Assembly: GCA_031459935.1 (NCBI GenBank)
Contig: JAVKHN010000001.1
Span: 1-64,000, forward strand
From: Sysuimicrobium calidum
Lineage (GTDB): Bacteria; Sysuimicrobiota; Sysuimicrobiia; Sysuimicrobiales; Sysuimicrobiaceae
Reading direction: 5' to 3'
Length of the DNA: 64,000 nt
The translations under genes were made by a program, and so were the position numbers. The notes under the pieces are model-generated. The model was not told where the DNA came from. It ran no database searches and was given only the letters and a program-made list of their open reading frames with translations. Positions 33,328 through 42,080 of this stretch are shown here, piece after piece; the first letter of the stretch is position 1, and each line of letters begins with the position of its first letter.

Positions 33328-34671
33328 ATGGCCAGGCGGATGCTCATCAAAAACGGGTGCGTGCTCACCCTGGACCGGCAGATCGGCAACTTCTCGCAGG
33401 CGGACGTCCTCATCGAGGATACCCGCATCGCCGCGGTGGGTCCCAACCTGACCGCGGCGGACGCGGAGGTCCTCGATGCGTCCGGGATGATCGTCATGCC
33501 GGGGTTCATCGACACCCACCGGCACTGCTGGGAGGGCATCCTGCGGAACATCGGGACGGACGTGCCGTTGGAGGGGGAGCGGAGCTACCTTGCCTTCGTC
33601 CTCAACCAGCTGGCGCCCGCCTACCGGCCCGAGGACGTGTACATCGCGAACCTGGTGAGCGCCCTGGGGTGCATCGACGCGGGCATCACCACGGTTCTGG
33701 ACTGGTCCCACATCCAGACCACTCCGGAGCACACGGACGCGGCCATCCGCGCCCTGCAGGAGGCGGGCATCCGCGCGGTGTTCGCGTACGGCCGGCCGTG
33801 GTTCGAGCCCCCTAAGCCTGAACACCCGGCCTGGATCCGACGGGCTGCCCAGCAGTACTTCTCCTCGAAGGACCAGCTCCTTACCTTCGGCCTGGCGATC
33901 TTCGGGCCGGAGTTCGACTCCCTGGAAGGATGTCGGGCGGACTGGCAGCTCGCCCGGGAGCTGGACGCGCGCATCACGACCCACGTGGGCGTGGGCACCT
34001 TCGGGAGACACGGCAAGGTGGGGGAGGTGGGCCGGACGGGGCTGTACGGCCCGGACACCACCTTTATCCACTGCTGCACGCTGAGCGACGAGGAGATCCG
34101 CCTGATCGTGGACTCGGGGGCCACCGTCTCCCTGGCCTGCCCGGTGGAGATGATGATGGGGCACGGGATGCCTCCCATCCAGCGCTTCCTGGATCTGGGC
34201 CTGCGTCCCAGTCTGAGCGTGGACGTGGAGACCAACGTTCCCAACGACATGTTCACGCAGATGCGGAGTGCGATCTCGCTGCAGCACATGCTGGTGTTCG
34301 AGCAACGACTGGCAGGCCGGGAGGACGCACCGCCGCCCGTGACCACCCGGGACGTGCTGGAGTGGGCCACCATCGAGGGGGCCCGTGCCAACGGGCTGGA
34401 TCACAAGGTGGGGACCCTCACGCCGGGCAAGGAGGCGGACATCATCCTGTTGCGCACGGATCGCCCGAACATCTTCCCCGTCAACGATCCCATCGGTGCA
34501 GTGGTGTGGGGGATGGATACGAGCAATGTGGACACGGTGATGGTAGCGGGCAGAATCCTCAAGCGCGGTGGCGAGCTGGTGGGAGTGGACCTGAACCGGG
34601 TGCGGCAGCTCGCCTACCAGTCCCGGGACTACGTGGTGTCCAAGTCCGGGTTCCGGCTGCCCGAGATCTAA
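33328..34671 (+). CDS. Amidohydrolase-superfamily metal-dependent deaminase/hydrolase (AtzB/TrzN/SsnA-like)
   Basis: The 447-residue cytoplasmic enzyme has the subtype III amidohydrolase layout. A split beta domain opens with IKNGCVLTLDR and closes with KVGTLTPGKEADIILLRTDRPN. The TIM barrel carries H64-x-H66 (DTHRH), H219 (ITTHVG), H248 (FIHCCTL) and D299 (SVDVETN), consistent with a mononuclear zinc site. Relatives deaminate or hydrolyse purine, cytosine, S-adenosylhomocysteine or triazine-type amines. ATG at 33328 follows GGAGGGGGGAGGGCG. A decayed copy of a close paralogue lies at 53206-53598. It is the first gene behind the 33254 promoter. Confidence 0.9.
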   Translation: MARRMLIKNGCVLTLDRQIGNFSQADVLIEDTRIAAVGPNLTAADAEVLDASGMIVMPGFIDTHRHCWEGILRNIGTDVPLEGERSYLAFVLNQLAPAYRPEDVYIANLVSALGCIDAGITTVLDWSHIQTTPEHTDAAIRALQEAGIRAVFAYGRPWFEPPKPEHPAWIRRAAQQYFSSKDQLLTFGLAIFGPEFDSLEGCRADWQLARELDARITTHVGVGTFGRHGKVGEVGRTGLYGPDTTFIHCCTLSDEEIRLIVDSGATVSLACPVEMMMGHGMPPIQRFLDLGLRPSLSVDVETNVPNDMFTQMRSAISLQHMLVFEQRLAGREDAPPPVTTRDVLEWATIEGARANGLDHKVGTLTPGKEADIILLRTDRPNIFPVNDPIGAVVWGMDTSNVDTVMVAGRILKRGGELVGVDLNRVRQLAYQSRDYVVSKSGFRLPEI

Positions 34672-34742
34672 GCCGGGAGGGGCAGAGAAGGGCTGCGGGG
34701 AGAGTCGGCCGAATCCAGCAAACACCGCAAGGAGGAGCTGAG

Positions 34743-35444
34743 ATGCGAGGGGATGGCGCGGTGGTGATCATCGGCGGGACGTCCGGCATCGGCCTGGAGA
34801 TCGCCCGCCACTATGCGGGCCAGGGACGTTCGGTGGTGATCTCCGGGCGGAATGCGGCCCGGGCCGCGGAGATCGCTCGACAGATCGGCCCCACGGTCCG
34901 GGGCATCGGGCTCGACCTGACCCGGCCGGAAGAGGTTTCCGGGAGACTGGCCGAGATCGGCACGGTGGACGGACTGGTGCTGGGCGCCATCACGCGGGAC
35001 CAGAACCGTGTGCGGGAGTACAGCATCCCGAGCGCCCTCAGCCTCGTCACCCTCAAGCTGGTGGGCTACACCGCGGTGGTTCATGCCCTCCACACACGGA
35101 TGCACCCGGAGAGCGCCATCGTCATCTTCGGGGGCCTGGCGAAGGAGCGGCCCTACCCGGGCTCCACCACGGTCACCACCGTGAACGCCGGGGTCTCGGG
35201 GTTGGTGCGGACCCTGGCCGTGGAGCTGGCCCCGATCCGGGTGAACGCCATCCATCCCGGAATCGTGGGCGATAGCCCCTACTGGGCCAACAACAGGGAG
35301 ATGCTGGAGCGGGTGCAGGCGCGAACTCCCACGGGGCGGCTGGTGCGGATGGCAGATGTGGTACACGCGGTGGCCTTCCTGCTGGAGAACCCCGCGGTGA
35401 ACGGGGTCGAGCTCTACGTGGACGGTGGCTGGGTGTTCGGGTAG
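34743..35444 (+). CDS. SDR-family protein with degenerate catalytic residues
   Basis: The 233-residue Rossmann protein has the NAD(P)-binding start VVIIGGTSGIGLEIARHYAG and an Arg after the second strand (ISGRN), which fits NADP(H). Where active short-chain dehydrogenases have Tyr-x-x-x-Lys, the aligned region reads TTVTTVNAGVSGLVRTLAVEL, lacking both Tyr and Lys, and the preceding Ser position reads FGG. It may bind nucleotide without normal SDR chemistry or use other residues. The family ending NAIHPGIVGDSPYW and ELYVDGGW is intact. ATG at 34743 follows AAGGAGGAGCTGAG. It lies between the amidohydrolase and a bicupin. Confidence 0.82.
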   Translation: MRGDGAVVIIGGTSGIGLEIARHYAGQGRSVVISGRNAARAAEIARQIGPTVRGIGLDLTRPEEVSGRLAEIGTVDGLVLGAITRDQNRVREYSIPSALSLVTLKLVGYTAVVHALHTRMHPESAIVIFGGLAKERPYPGSTTVTTVNAGVSGLVRTLAVELAPIRVNAIHPGIVGDSPYWANNREMLERVQARTPTGRLVRMADVVHAVAFLLENPAVNGVELYVDGGWVFG

Positions 35445-35469
35445 CCAGACCGAGATTGAGGAGGACAGG

Positions 35470-36411
35470 ATGCATCGGGTGGCACGGATAGACCGGGAAG
35501 CGATGCAGGTACCGGAGCTGTTCGCCGGGCACAGCCAGGGCTTTCGGCGGCAGTCCCTGGTGGACGGCACCACCGGATCGGTGCACATGGGCTTTGCCGT
35601 CTGCATGTTAGAGGGAGGGGGGCACATCGCGCCTCACGTGCAGTCCTACGAGGAGGCGGTGTTCGTCCTCGAGGGCGAGGTGGAACTCACCATGCAGGGA
35701 GAGACGGTCCTCTTGGGGACCGACGAGGGAGGGCTCATCCCCGTGGGCGTGCCGCACAGCTGGCGCAACCCCGGTGACCGCCCCTGCCTGTGGGCGGAGA
35801 TGCGCTCTCCTCGGCCGCGGGAGAGCCAGAGCGATCCCCCCGACGTGTTCTTCCTCCGGGAACCTCTCCTGGCCGGGCCGCCGCGGCGGGTGGACGTTCG
35901 GGATCCGCGTCACTTCCGCTTCTTCCACTTCGAGAAGGCTCAGATGGACCTCAATAGCGCGCGGCGGGGGAGCTCCGTGGATGCCCCCACGGTCTCCCCC
36001 AGCATGGTGACGGCGCTGCTGGTCTACAGCGGCATCGGCATCAAGATGCTCGTGGACCCGCAGCAGGGGGCGAACCTGCTCACCATGTTCATGGTGGAGT
36101 ACGAGCCGGGCGGGGTTGCCCACCCGCACGACCATCCCCTGGAGGAGGCGTACCTGATCCTGGAAGGGGAGGTGGACGCGGTGGCGGATGGCCAGACGTA
36201 CCAGTTGCGGGCGGGCGACTTCTTCTGGACCGGAGTGGGGACCGTCCACGCGTTCTACAATCGGTCCTCCGGGAAGGTCCGGTGGCTGGAGACGCAGGCA
36301 CCGCAGCCCCCGCGCCAGCACTCCTACCGGTTCAACCGTGATTGGGAATACCTGGCCCGGCTGCTGGGAGCGGAGCCCGCTCGGGGCTCTGCCGCGACGC
36401 GAATGCCGTAA
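35470..36411 (+). CDS. Bicupin-domain protein
   Basis: The 313-residue protein has two cupin barrels. The first (about 45-125) contains GHIAPHVQSYEEAVFVLEGEVEL (part shown) and GVPHSWRNPGD. The second (about 215-290) has HPHDHPLEEAYLILEGEVD and GVGTVHAFYN. The second barrel carries a fuller His-x-His...Glu...His metal set than the first. Bicupins include dioxygenases (gentisate type), oxalate decarboxylases and (S)-ureidoglycine aminohydrolase, whose duplicated layout is a reasonable match. None is certain. ATG at 35470 follows GAGGAGGACAGG. Confidence 0.82.
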   Translation: MHRVARIDREAMQVPELFAGHSQGFRRQSLVDGTTGSVHMGFAVCMLEGGGHIAPHVQSYEEAVFVLEGEVELTMQGETVLLGTDEGGLIPVGVPHSWRNPGDRPCLWAEMRSPRPRESQSDPPDVFFLREPLLAGPPRRVDVRDPRHFRFFHFEKAQMDLNSARRGSSVDAPTVSPSMVTALLVYSGIGIKMLVDPQQGANLLTMFMVEYEPGGVAHPHDHPLEEAYLILEGEVDAVADGQTYQLRAGDFFWTGVGTVHAFYNRSSGKVRWLETQAPQPPRQHSYRFNRDWEYLARLLGAEPARGSAATRMP

Positions 36412-36434
36412 CCAAAAAAGGGGGGTGTACCACG

Positions 36435-37673
36435 ATGAAGGCAGGACGCGTGAACACGGGGATCGGCCGTGTGGTACTTCTGGTGGCTCTTCTCGCCCTG
36501 CTCCTCGTTCAGGCCCAGCTTCCTGCGCAACCGCGTCCCATCCGGGTGGGCGGGACCCTGCCCCTCACAGGGGTGTTCGCCGCGCAGGGGAAGGTTCACG
36601 AGGCAGCGGGACGGGCGTTCGTGCAGATGATGAATGAGAAGGGAGGGCTGCTGGGACGGCCTCTTGAGTGGGTGCTTCTGGACGATGAGTCCCAGCCCGA
36701 CAAGGCAGCTGCCCTGTACGAGCGCCTCATCACGGAGGATAAGGTGGACCTGATCATCGGGCCCTACGGGACCGCGGCCATCACGGCGGCCATGCGGGTG
36801 GCGGAGAAGTACGGGTACGTGTTCCCGCACCACACGGCCAGCCTGACCTACGCGTACACGTATCGGCGCCACTTCCCCACCTGGTACGTGGGGCTGAACA
36901 CCCACATCACCACGCCGTCCAAGGTGTTCGACGCCTACCTCTCCCTGCCGCCGGGGCAGCGGCCGCGGACCGTGGGGTTCGTGGTCAACAAGTTCCCCGG
37001 TACGCAGTTCCTGGCCTACGGGCGGGCCAACGCAGGCGGCGCGGTGCGGGTGGCGCGACAGAAGGGGCTGCAGGTGGTCTTGGACGTCCAGTTCGATCTC
37101 GGGACCACGGATTGGATCCCCGTGGCCCAGCAGGTGCGCCGCGCGAACCCCGATCTGCTCTACGTGGCGGGCCTCGCCCTGGACGGGGTCAATCTGCTGC
37201 AGGCCCTGGCCCAGCTGGGTTGGCGACCCCGGTATCACTTCTACCAATGGCCGTCCCCCGGGGCCATGCTGGCCGCCCTGCCCCTGACGGACCGGGCCAC
37301 GAGCGTGACCATCTTCGTGCCCCACGAGCCGTACCTCTCGAATCCAGGCGCCCGGGATTTCGTGAACCGCTACCGGGCATGGGCGAAGGCCACGGGCCTG
37401 GCTTACTCGGAGCCGGATGTGCAGTCCGCCGCGAGCTGGTCTGCCTGGCAGGTCCTGACCTTCGGCGTCCAGGAGTGCCGCTGCCTGGACCACGCGCGGA
37501 TCGCGGAGGTGCTGCTCTCCAAGCCGGTGCCCACGGTGCAGGGATACCTGAAGTTCGATCCGCAGCAGCAGAACTACGGGGACGACATCCAGGCGGTGAT
37601 GCAGATCCAGGACGGCCGGTGGTGGGCGGTTTGGCCGAGACAGCTGGCGGCGGAGGGCCGCCGGTTGCGGTGA
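36435..37673 (+). CDS. Liv-type ABC transporter substrate-binding protein (second system)
   Basis: The 412-residue periplasmic protein has a signal peptide (VVLLVALLALLLVQAQLPAQ) and a type I binding fold with IRVGGTLPLTGVFAAQGK, NEKGGLLGRPLEWVLLDDESQPDKA and a late cysteine pair (ECRCL). The fold and the LDDES segment parallel the binding protein at 24898, yet the sequences differ enough to suggest another ligand. ATG at 36435 follows GGGGGGTG at 36420-36427. It heads a second complete Liv-type operon through 41140 (permeases first, then ATPases), the reverse of the gene order in the first system. Confidence 0.92.
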   Translation: MKAGRVNTGIGRVVLLVALLALLLVQAQLPAQPRPIRVGGTLPLTGVFAAQGKVHEAAGRAFVQMMNEKGGLLGRPLEWVLLDDESQPDKAAALYERLITEDKVDLIIGPYGTAAITAAMRVAEKYGYVFPHHTASLTYAYTYRRHFPTWYVGLNTHITTPSKVFDAYLSLPPGQRPRTVGFVVNKFPGTQFLAYGRANAGGAVRVARQKGLQVVLDVQFDLGTTDWIPVAQQVRRANPDLLYVAGLALDGVNLLQALAQLGWRPRYHFYQWPSPGAMLAALPLTDRATSVTIFVPHEPYLSNPGARDFVNRYRAWAKATGLAYSEPDVQSAASWSAWQVLTFGVQECRCLDHARIAEVLLSKPVPTVQGYLKFDPQQQNYGDDIQAVMQIQDGRWWAVWPRQLAAEGRRLR

Positions 37674-37698
37674 GGTCTCCGGAGCCCGGGTCCTCCCC

Positions 37699-38577
37699 AT
37701 GGTAGAGCTCGCGCAAGCCACGGTATCCGGGGTCCTCATGGGGACCTTCTATGCGCTCCTGGCCCTCGGTCTGACTCTGGCCTGGGGATTCTTCGAGACC
37801 ATCGATTTCACGCACTTCGCCATCATCTTCGGGTTCGGATACGTGGCGTACGAGCTGGCGACCCGGGGCGTGGACCTGCGGCTCGTGCTGCTCTTGGTGG
37901 CCCCCGCGGGAGCCCTGGCGGGAGTGCTCTGGCGGCTCGTTCTGCGTCGGCTGCGGCTGGACGCAGCGCGTTCCCTGGTGTTCACCTTCGGCGCCCTGGT
38001 GGTGTTCGAGGGACTCTCGAAGCTCGTGTGGACCGCGGATTACCGACGGATTCCCACCGCGCAGAACCCGTACGCGATGGGGGCGGTGGCCCTGGGCCCC
38101 CTCGCCCTCCCGTTCACGCAGGTGGTCTCCTTCGCCCTCTCGCTGGTGGTGGCCGGTGCGGTGGGCCTGTGGCTGAGGCAGAGCTATGCCGGAAAGGCGC
38201 TGCGGGCCGCGGTATCCGACGAGGAGATGGCACGCTCCTGCGGGGCCGACGTGGAGCGGCTCCGGCTCCTGATCGCCGCCCTGGGAGGCGCTACGGGCGG
38301 GATCGGCGGCGTGCTGGTGGCCATGAACTACGCGCTCTTTCCGAACGCGGCGGAGCAGTGGATCGGCCTTCTGTTCGCGGCCGTGATCCTGGGCGGTATC
38401 GGGAACCCGGCGGGTCTGGTGTTGGGCGGGACGGTGATCGGGATTGCAGAGGCCCTGGCACAGGGACTGGGCGCCACCGCGGTGGCGCGTCTGGTGGGCG
38501 CTGCGGCCCTGGTGATCGGGCTCCTTGTGCGTCCGGAAGGCCTCTTCCCCAGCGTGCTGGGGCGGCGGGAAGGATGA
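37699..38577 (+). CDS. Liv-type ABC transporter permease (LivH-like, second system)
   Basis: The 292-residue permease shows the family opening SGVLMGTFYALLALGLTLAWG, about eight hydrophobic segments, and the ATPase-contact loop AVSDEEMARSCGADVERLRLLIAALGG. ATG at 37699 has a weak ribosome binding site. Its stop overlaps the next permease start by 4 nt. It has the same length as the LivH-like protein at 27562 but is a different sequence, so this is a separate transporter rather than a tandem copy. Confidence 0.92.
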   Translation: MVELAQATVSGVLMGTFYALLALGLTLAWGFFETIDFTHFAIIFGFGYVAYELATRGVDLRLVLLLVAPAGALAGVLWRLVLRRLRLDAARSLVFTFGALVVFEGLSKLVWTADYRRIPTAQNPYAMGAVALGPLALPFTQVVSFALSLVVAGAVGLWLRQSYAGKALRAAVSDEEMARSCGADVERLRLLIAALGGATGGIGGVLVAMNYALFPNAAEQWIGLLFAAVILGGIGNPAGLVLGGTVIGIAEALAQGLGATAVARLVGAAALVIGLLVRPEGLFPSVLGRREG

Positions 38578-39704
38578 GCAAATTGCGGATCTGGTGGGCT
38601 GCTGCGGGCGTCCTGATGGCCCTGCTCCTGGTGCCGACCGCGGTGCGGGCCCTGGAGCTGCCCGCCTACTACCTGGTGTTCCTGTACTTCTACTTCTTCT
38701 GGGTCACGCAGGCCACCAGCTGGAACCTGATCTCAGGCTATGCGGGATACTTCAGCTTCGGTCAGGGCGCCTTTTACGGCGCGGGCGTGTACGGTGCCGC
38801 CGTGCTCATCGATCGGCACGGGGTGCCCTACGGGATCGCGATCCTGGCCGGGGCCGTGGCGAGTGCTCTCATCGCCTCCGCCATCGGGGTGGTGACCTTC
38901 CGCCTGCGCCAGATCCGCGGGCCGGTATTCGCCCTGGTCACCCTGGCCGTGGCGCTGGCGATGCACAGCCTTGCGAACAACGTCAGCTACCTGGATGGCG
39001 GCCGGGGGATCCCGCTGCCCAAGCTCACCTACCCCTTCGGCCTCTCGGACGTGGAGTTCCTGTACTACGCGGGGCTCGGGGTGGGCCTGGTGGCCGTGGT
39101 GATGGGGTGGTGGACCTACCGGAACCGGCACGGGTGGGGCCTGCGGGCGATCCACGACGACGAACGTGTGGCCGAGGGCCTGGGAGTCCCCACCTTCGCG
39201 TACAAACTGGGCGCGCTCGCGCTGAGCGGGGCTCTGGCGGGCCTGAGCGGGGGGCTTCATGCCCTGCAGGTCCGGTACGTCACCGCGGACGCGGTGTTCT
39301 CCCTGCGGGTGCCGCTCCTGGTGATCATGATGTGCGTGCTGGGAGGGCGTCGCCACTGGCTGGGGCCGGTGGTGGGGGCCGGCGTAGTGCACGCCATCAA
39401 CGACCGGCTCAGCGGGCCCGGACTGGGCAGCCTCAGTGAGGTCCTCATGGGCCTGCTCCTCATGGTGGTGGTGGCCACCCTCCCGGAGGGCATTTACAGT
39501 CAGCTGCGCCAGCGGGGGACCGCCGCGGGACTCGTGGGCCTGGGAGGCCTGGCAGCCGCGCTGGCTGCCCGCCTGGCCCTCCTCGATGCCCTCGCGGTGG
39601 GGATCGCCGTAGCTGTGGTCTTCCTGGTGCTCCGGACGCGCCGCTTCGCCATCGGGCCCTGGCACAGAGGTAAGGCCCGAGAGGTGGAGGCCGCCCGTGG
39701 CTGA
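38574..39704 (+). CDS. Liv-type ABC transporter permease (LivM-like, second system)
   Basis: The 376-residue permease contains the LivM features ATSWNLISGYAGYFSFGQGAFYGAG and the coupling loop IHDDERVAEGLGVPTFAYKLGAL. The C-terminus carries an extra hydrophobic pair (LVGLGGLAAALAARLALLDALAVGIAVAVVFLV, abbreviated) before a basic tail, making it about 40 residues longer than the copy at 28445. ATG at 38574 overlaps the LivH-like stop. Its last codons overlap the LivG-like start (GTG 39697) by 8 nt. Confidence 0.92.
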   Translation: MSKLRIWWAAAGVLMALLLVPTAVRALELPAYYLVFLYFYFFWVTQATSWNLISGYAGYFSFGQGAFYGAGVYGAAVLIDRHGVPYGIAILAGAVASALIASAIGVVTFRLRQIRGPVFALVTLAVALAMHSLANNVSYLDGGRGIPLPKLTYPFGLSDVEFLYYAGLGVGLVAVVMGWWTYRNRHGWGLRAIHDDERVAEGLGVPTFAYKLGALALSGALAGLSGGLHALQVRYVTADAVFSLRVPLLVIMMCVLGGRRHWLGPVVGAGVVHAINDRLSGPGLGSLSEVLMGLLLMVVVATLPEGIYSQLRQRGTAAGLVGLGGLAAALAARLALLDALAVGIAVAVVFLVLRTRRFAIGPWHRGKAREVEAARG

Positions 39705-40440
39705 GGTGCTGCTGGACCTGCAGGGGGTGCGGAAGAGCTTCGGAGGGGTCCGGGCGCTTCAGGACGTATCCCTGCAGGTCCGGGAGGGCGAGATCGTGGG
39801 CCTGATCGGTCCCAACGGCTCCGGCAAGTCCACCCTGATCAACGTCGCCACCGGGTACTACCCTCTGGACGGAGGGCGGATCTGGTTTTGCGGATTCGAC
39901 ATCACGGGGTTGCCGCCCCACCGCCGTGCCCGGCTGGGCTTGGCGAGGACCTACCAGCACCCGCGGCCCTTCTGGCAGTTCACCGCCCGGGACAACGTGG
40001 CCCTGGGGGACCTGTTCGGGCGGAACGCGCGGGGACGCACGCCGCAGGCCGCGCGGGAGGCGGCCCAGCAGTGGCTGATGATGCTGGGCCTGGAGGCTGC
40101 AGCGTCGGAGCCGGTGAGCGCTCTGACGCTGCAGGAGCGGCGCCTGTTGGAACTGGCCAGGGTCCTCGCAAGCCGTCCTCGGGCCATCCTGGCGGACGAG
40201 GTGCTGGCCGGACTCACGGTGGGGGAGGCGGAACGGGTGATGGAGGCGCTGCGGAGAATCCGGGACATGGGCGTGGGGCTCCTCGTGGTGGAGCACAACG
40301 TCAAGGCCATTCGGGCGCTGGCGGACCGGATCGTGGTCCTCCACGAGGGACGGGTCCTGACCGAGGGGTTGCCCGAACAGGTGCTTCAGGATGAGCGCGT
40401 GCGTCAGGCTTACCTGGGAGGGTCTAGCGCGCATGCTTGA
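39697..40440 (+). CDS. Liv-type ABC transporter ATP-binding protein (LivG-like, second system)
   Basis: The 247-residue ATPase has Walker A GPNGSGKST, a Q-loop at RTYQHPRPFWQFTARDNVAL, a signature region that reads ALTLQERRLLELARVLA in place of LSGGQ, Walker B AILADEVLAGLT and switch His in VVEHNVKA. The altered signature and DEVLAGL in place of DEPxAGL are recurrent in LivG-like proteins but mark it as divergent. GTG at 39697 overlaps the permease by 8 nt. It overlaps the LivF-like gene by 8 nt. Confidence 0.9.
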   Translation: MAEVLLDLQGVRKSFGGVRALQDVSLQVREGEIVGLIGPNGSGKSTLINVATGYYPLDGGRIWFCGFDITGLPPHRRARLGLARTYQHPRPFWQFTARDNVALGDLFGRNARGRTPQAAREAAQQWLMMLGLEAAASEPVSALTLQERRLLELARVLASRPRAILADEVLAGLTVGEAERVMEALRRIRDMGVGLLVVEHNVKAIRALADRIVVLHEGRVLTEGLPEQVLQDERVRQAYLGGSSAHA

Positions 40441-41140
40441 GGTTCAGGATCTGGAGGTCCGCTACGGGGAGGCGCGGGCCCTGGAAGGGGTCACCTTCAC
40501 CGTCCACGAGGGCGAGGTGGTGGCGGTCCTGGGTCCGAACGGCGCGGGCAAGAGCACGCTGGTGAAGAGCATTGCGGGCTGGGTAGGCATCCGGCGGGGG
40601 AATGTGCGGTTTTTGGGGGAATCCCTCCTGGGCCTTCCGCCGGAGCGGATCTGTGCACGGGGCATCGGGCTGGTTCCGGAGGGGCGGCGGGTCTTCGCGG
40701 ACCTGACGGTGAGGGAGAACCTGGAGCTGGGCGCGTTCCATCCCCGGGCCCGGCAGCGCGCCCGGGAGACCCTCGAGCAGGTCCTCCATCTCTTCCCCAG
40801 ACTGCGGGAGCGTCTGGGACAGCGCGCCGGAAGCCTGAGCGGCGGCGAGCAACAGATGCTGGCCATCGGACGTGCGCTGATGGGAACACCGAAGCTGCTG
40901 CTGATGGACGAGCCATCGTTGGGTTTGGCGCCCGTCATGGTGGAGGCGGTCTTCCGGTTCGTGCAGGAGGCCCGCACCCTGGGCCTGTCCATCCTCCTGG
41001 TGGAGCAGAACGCGGTATGGGCCCTGGCGGTGGCCAGCCGAGGTGTGGTGATGGACCGGGGTCGCGTCGTGACGGAGGGAACCCGGGAGGCGCTGCTGCG
41101 GGATCCGCGAGTCCAGGACGCCTACCTGGGGGTGGGGTGA
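40433..41140 (+). CDS. Liv-type ABC transporter ATP-binding protein (LivF-like, second system)
   Basis: The 235-residue ATPase has Walker A GPNGAGKST, GIGLVPEGRRVFADLTVRENLELGA (Q-loop region, abbreviated by eye), signature LSGGEQQMLAIGRAL, Walker B LLLMDEPSLGLAP and VEQNAVWAL. All nucleotide-binding motifs are canonical, so it can compensate for the unusual signature of its LivG-like partner. ATG at 40433 overlaps the upstream gene. It ends the second Liv operon. The dehydrogenase at 41177 follows after 36 nt and may be co-transcribed. Confidence 0.92.
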   Translation: MLEVQDLEVRYGEARALEGVTFTVHEGEVVAVLGPNGAGKSTLVKSIAGWVGIRRGNVRFLGESLLGLPPERICARGIGLVPEGRRVFADLTVRENLELGAFHPRARQRARETLEQVLHLFPRLRERLGQRAGSLSGGEQQMLAIGRALMGTPKLLLMDEPSLGLAPVMVEAVFRFVQEARTLGLSILLVEQNAVWALAVASRGVVMDRGRVVTEGTREALLRDPRVQDAYLGVG

Positions 41141-41176
41141 GGGAGAGGGGGATTGCGGAGCTCGGGGAGGACAGCG

Positions 41177-42067
41177 GTGGAGAGGATCGGGTTTGTCGGG
41201 CTCGGCGTGATGGGGGGCCGGATGGTGAAGCGGCTCCTGCAGGCGGGCCGTGCCGTGGTGGGCTACAACCGGACCAAGGCCAAGGCGAGGTGGCTTGTGG
41301 ACCTGGGGATGGAGTGGGCGGACTCCCCCCGGGAGGTGGCGGAGGCCGCAGACGTGGTCTTCACCATGGTCACGGACACCCAGGCACTCCTTGCGGTCAC
41401 GGAGGGACCGGAGGGCATCCTGGCGGGATTGGGGCCCGGCAAGATCTACGTGGACATGAGCACGGTGAGCCCCGCCGCGAGCCGGGCCCTGGCGGAGAAG
41501 GTGCGAGCGCGGGGAGCGCGAATGCTGGACGCTCCGGTGTCCGGGAGCGTGACGACCCTGGAGGAGGGCCGGCTGTCGATCATGGTGGGCGGGGATCGGG
41601 AAGCCTTCGAGCGGGTGCTCCCCATCCTCCGGGACATCGGGCCCGTGGTGACCCACGTGGGCGGGAACGGGCAGGCGGTGCTCATGAAGATCGCGACAAA
41701 CCTCAGCCTGGCGGTCCAGATGCTGGCCTACAGTGAGGGGGTGTTGCTGGCGGAGAAGGCGGGGATCCCCCGGGAGGTGGCGGTACAGGTGCTGCTCAAC
41801 AGCGTAGCAGCCTCTCCCATGCTCAAATACCGGGGTCCCTTCGTGCTCCAGATGCCCGAGGAGGCGTGGTTCGACGTGAACATGATGCAGAAGGACCTGC
41901 TGCTCGCCCTGGAGGCGGGCCGGGAGCTCAACGTGCCCCTGCCCACCACGGCGGTGACCAACGAATACCTCACCGCCGCGCGGGGCATGGGCCTGGATCG
42001 GTACGACTTCGCGGTCCTGTTCGAGGTCCTGTCCCGCCTGAGCGGGCGGTCACCCCAGCTGCCGTAG
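41177..42067 (+). CDS. 3-hydroxyisobutyrate dehydrogenase-family NAD(P)-dependent dehydrogenase
   Basis: The 296-residue protein has GFVGLGVMGGRM at the N-terminus (nucleotide binding), DAPVSGSVTTLEEGRLSIMVGG (substrate loop), and the catalytic Lys in QAVLMKIATN within the helical C-terminal domain. The family includes 3-hydroxyisobutyrate, tartronate semialdehyde and 6-phosphogluconate-type dehydrogenases. GTG at 41177 is chosen because GGGGAGG ends 6 nt before it. A TTG start at 41153 would add eight residues without family match. It links the Liv operon to the 2-oxoacid dehydrogenase genes downstream (E1 alpha starts after 13 nt). Confidence 0.9.
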   Translation: MERIGFVGLGVMGGRMVKRLLQAGRAVVGYNRTKAKARWLVDLGMEWADSPREVAEAADVVFTMVTDTQALLAVTEGPEGILAGLGPGKIYVDMSTVSPAASRALAEKVRARGARMLDAPVSGSVTTLEEGRLSIMVGGDREAFERVLPILRDIGPVVTHVGGNGQAVLMKIATNLSLAVQMLAYSEGVLLAEKAGIPREVAVQVLLNSVAASPMLKYRGPFVLQMPEEAWFDVNMMQKDLLLALEAGRELNVPLPTTAVTNEYLTAARGMGLDRYDFAVLFEVLSRLSGRSPQLP

Positions 42068-42080
42068 GGAGGGAGGAGCG

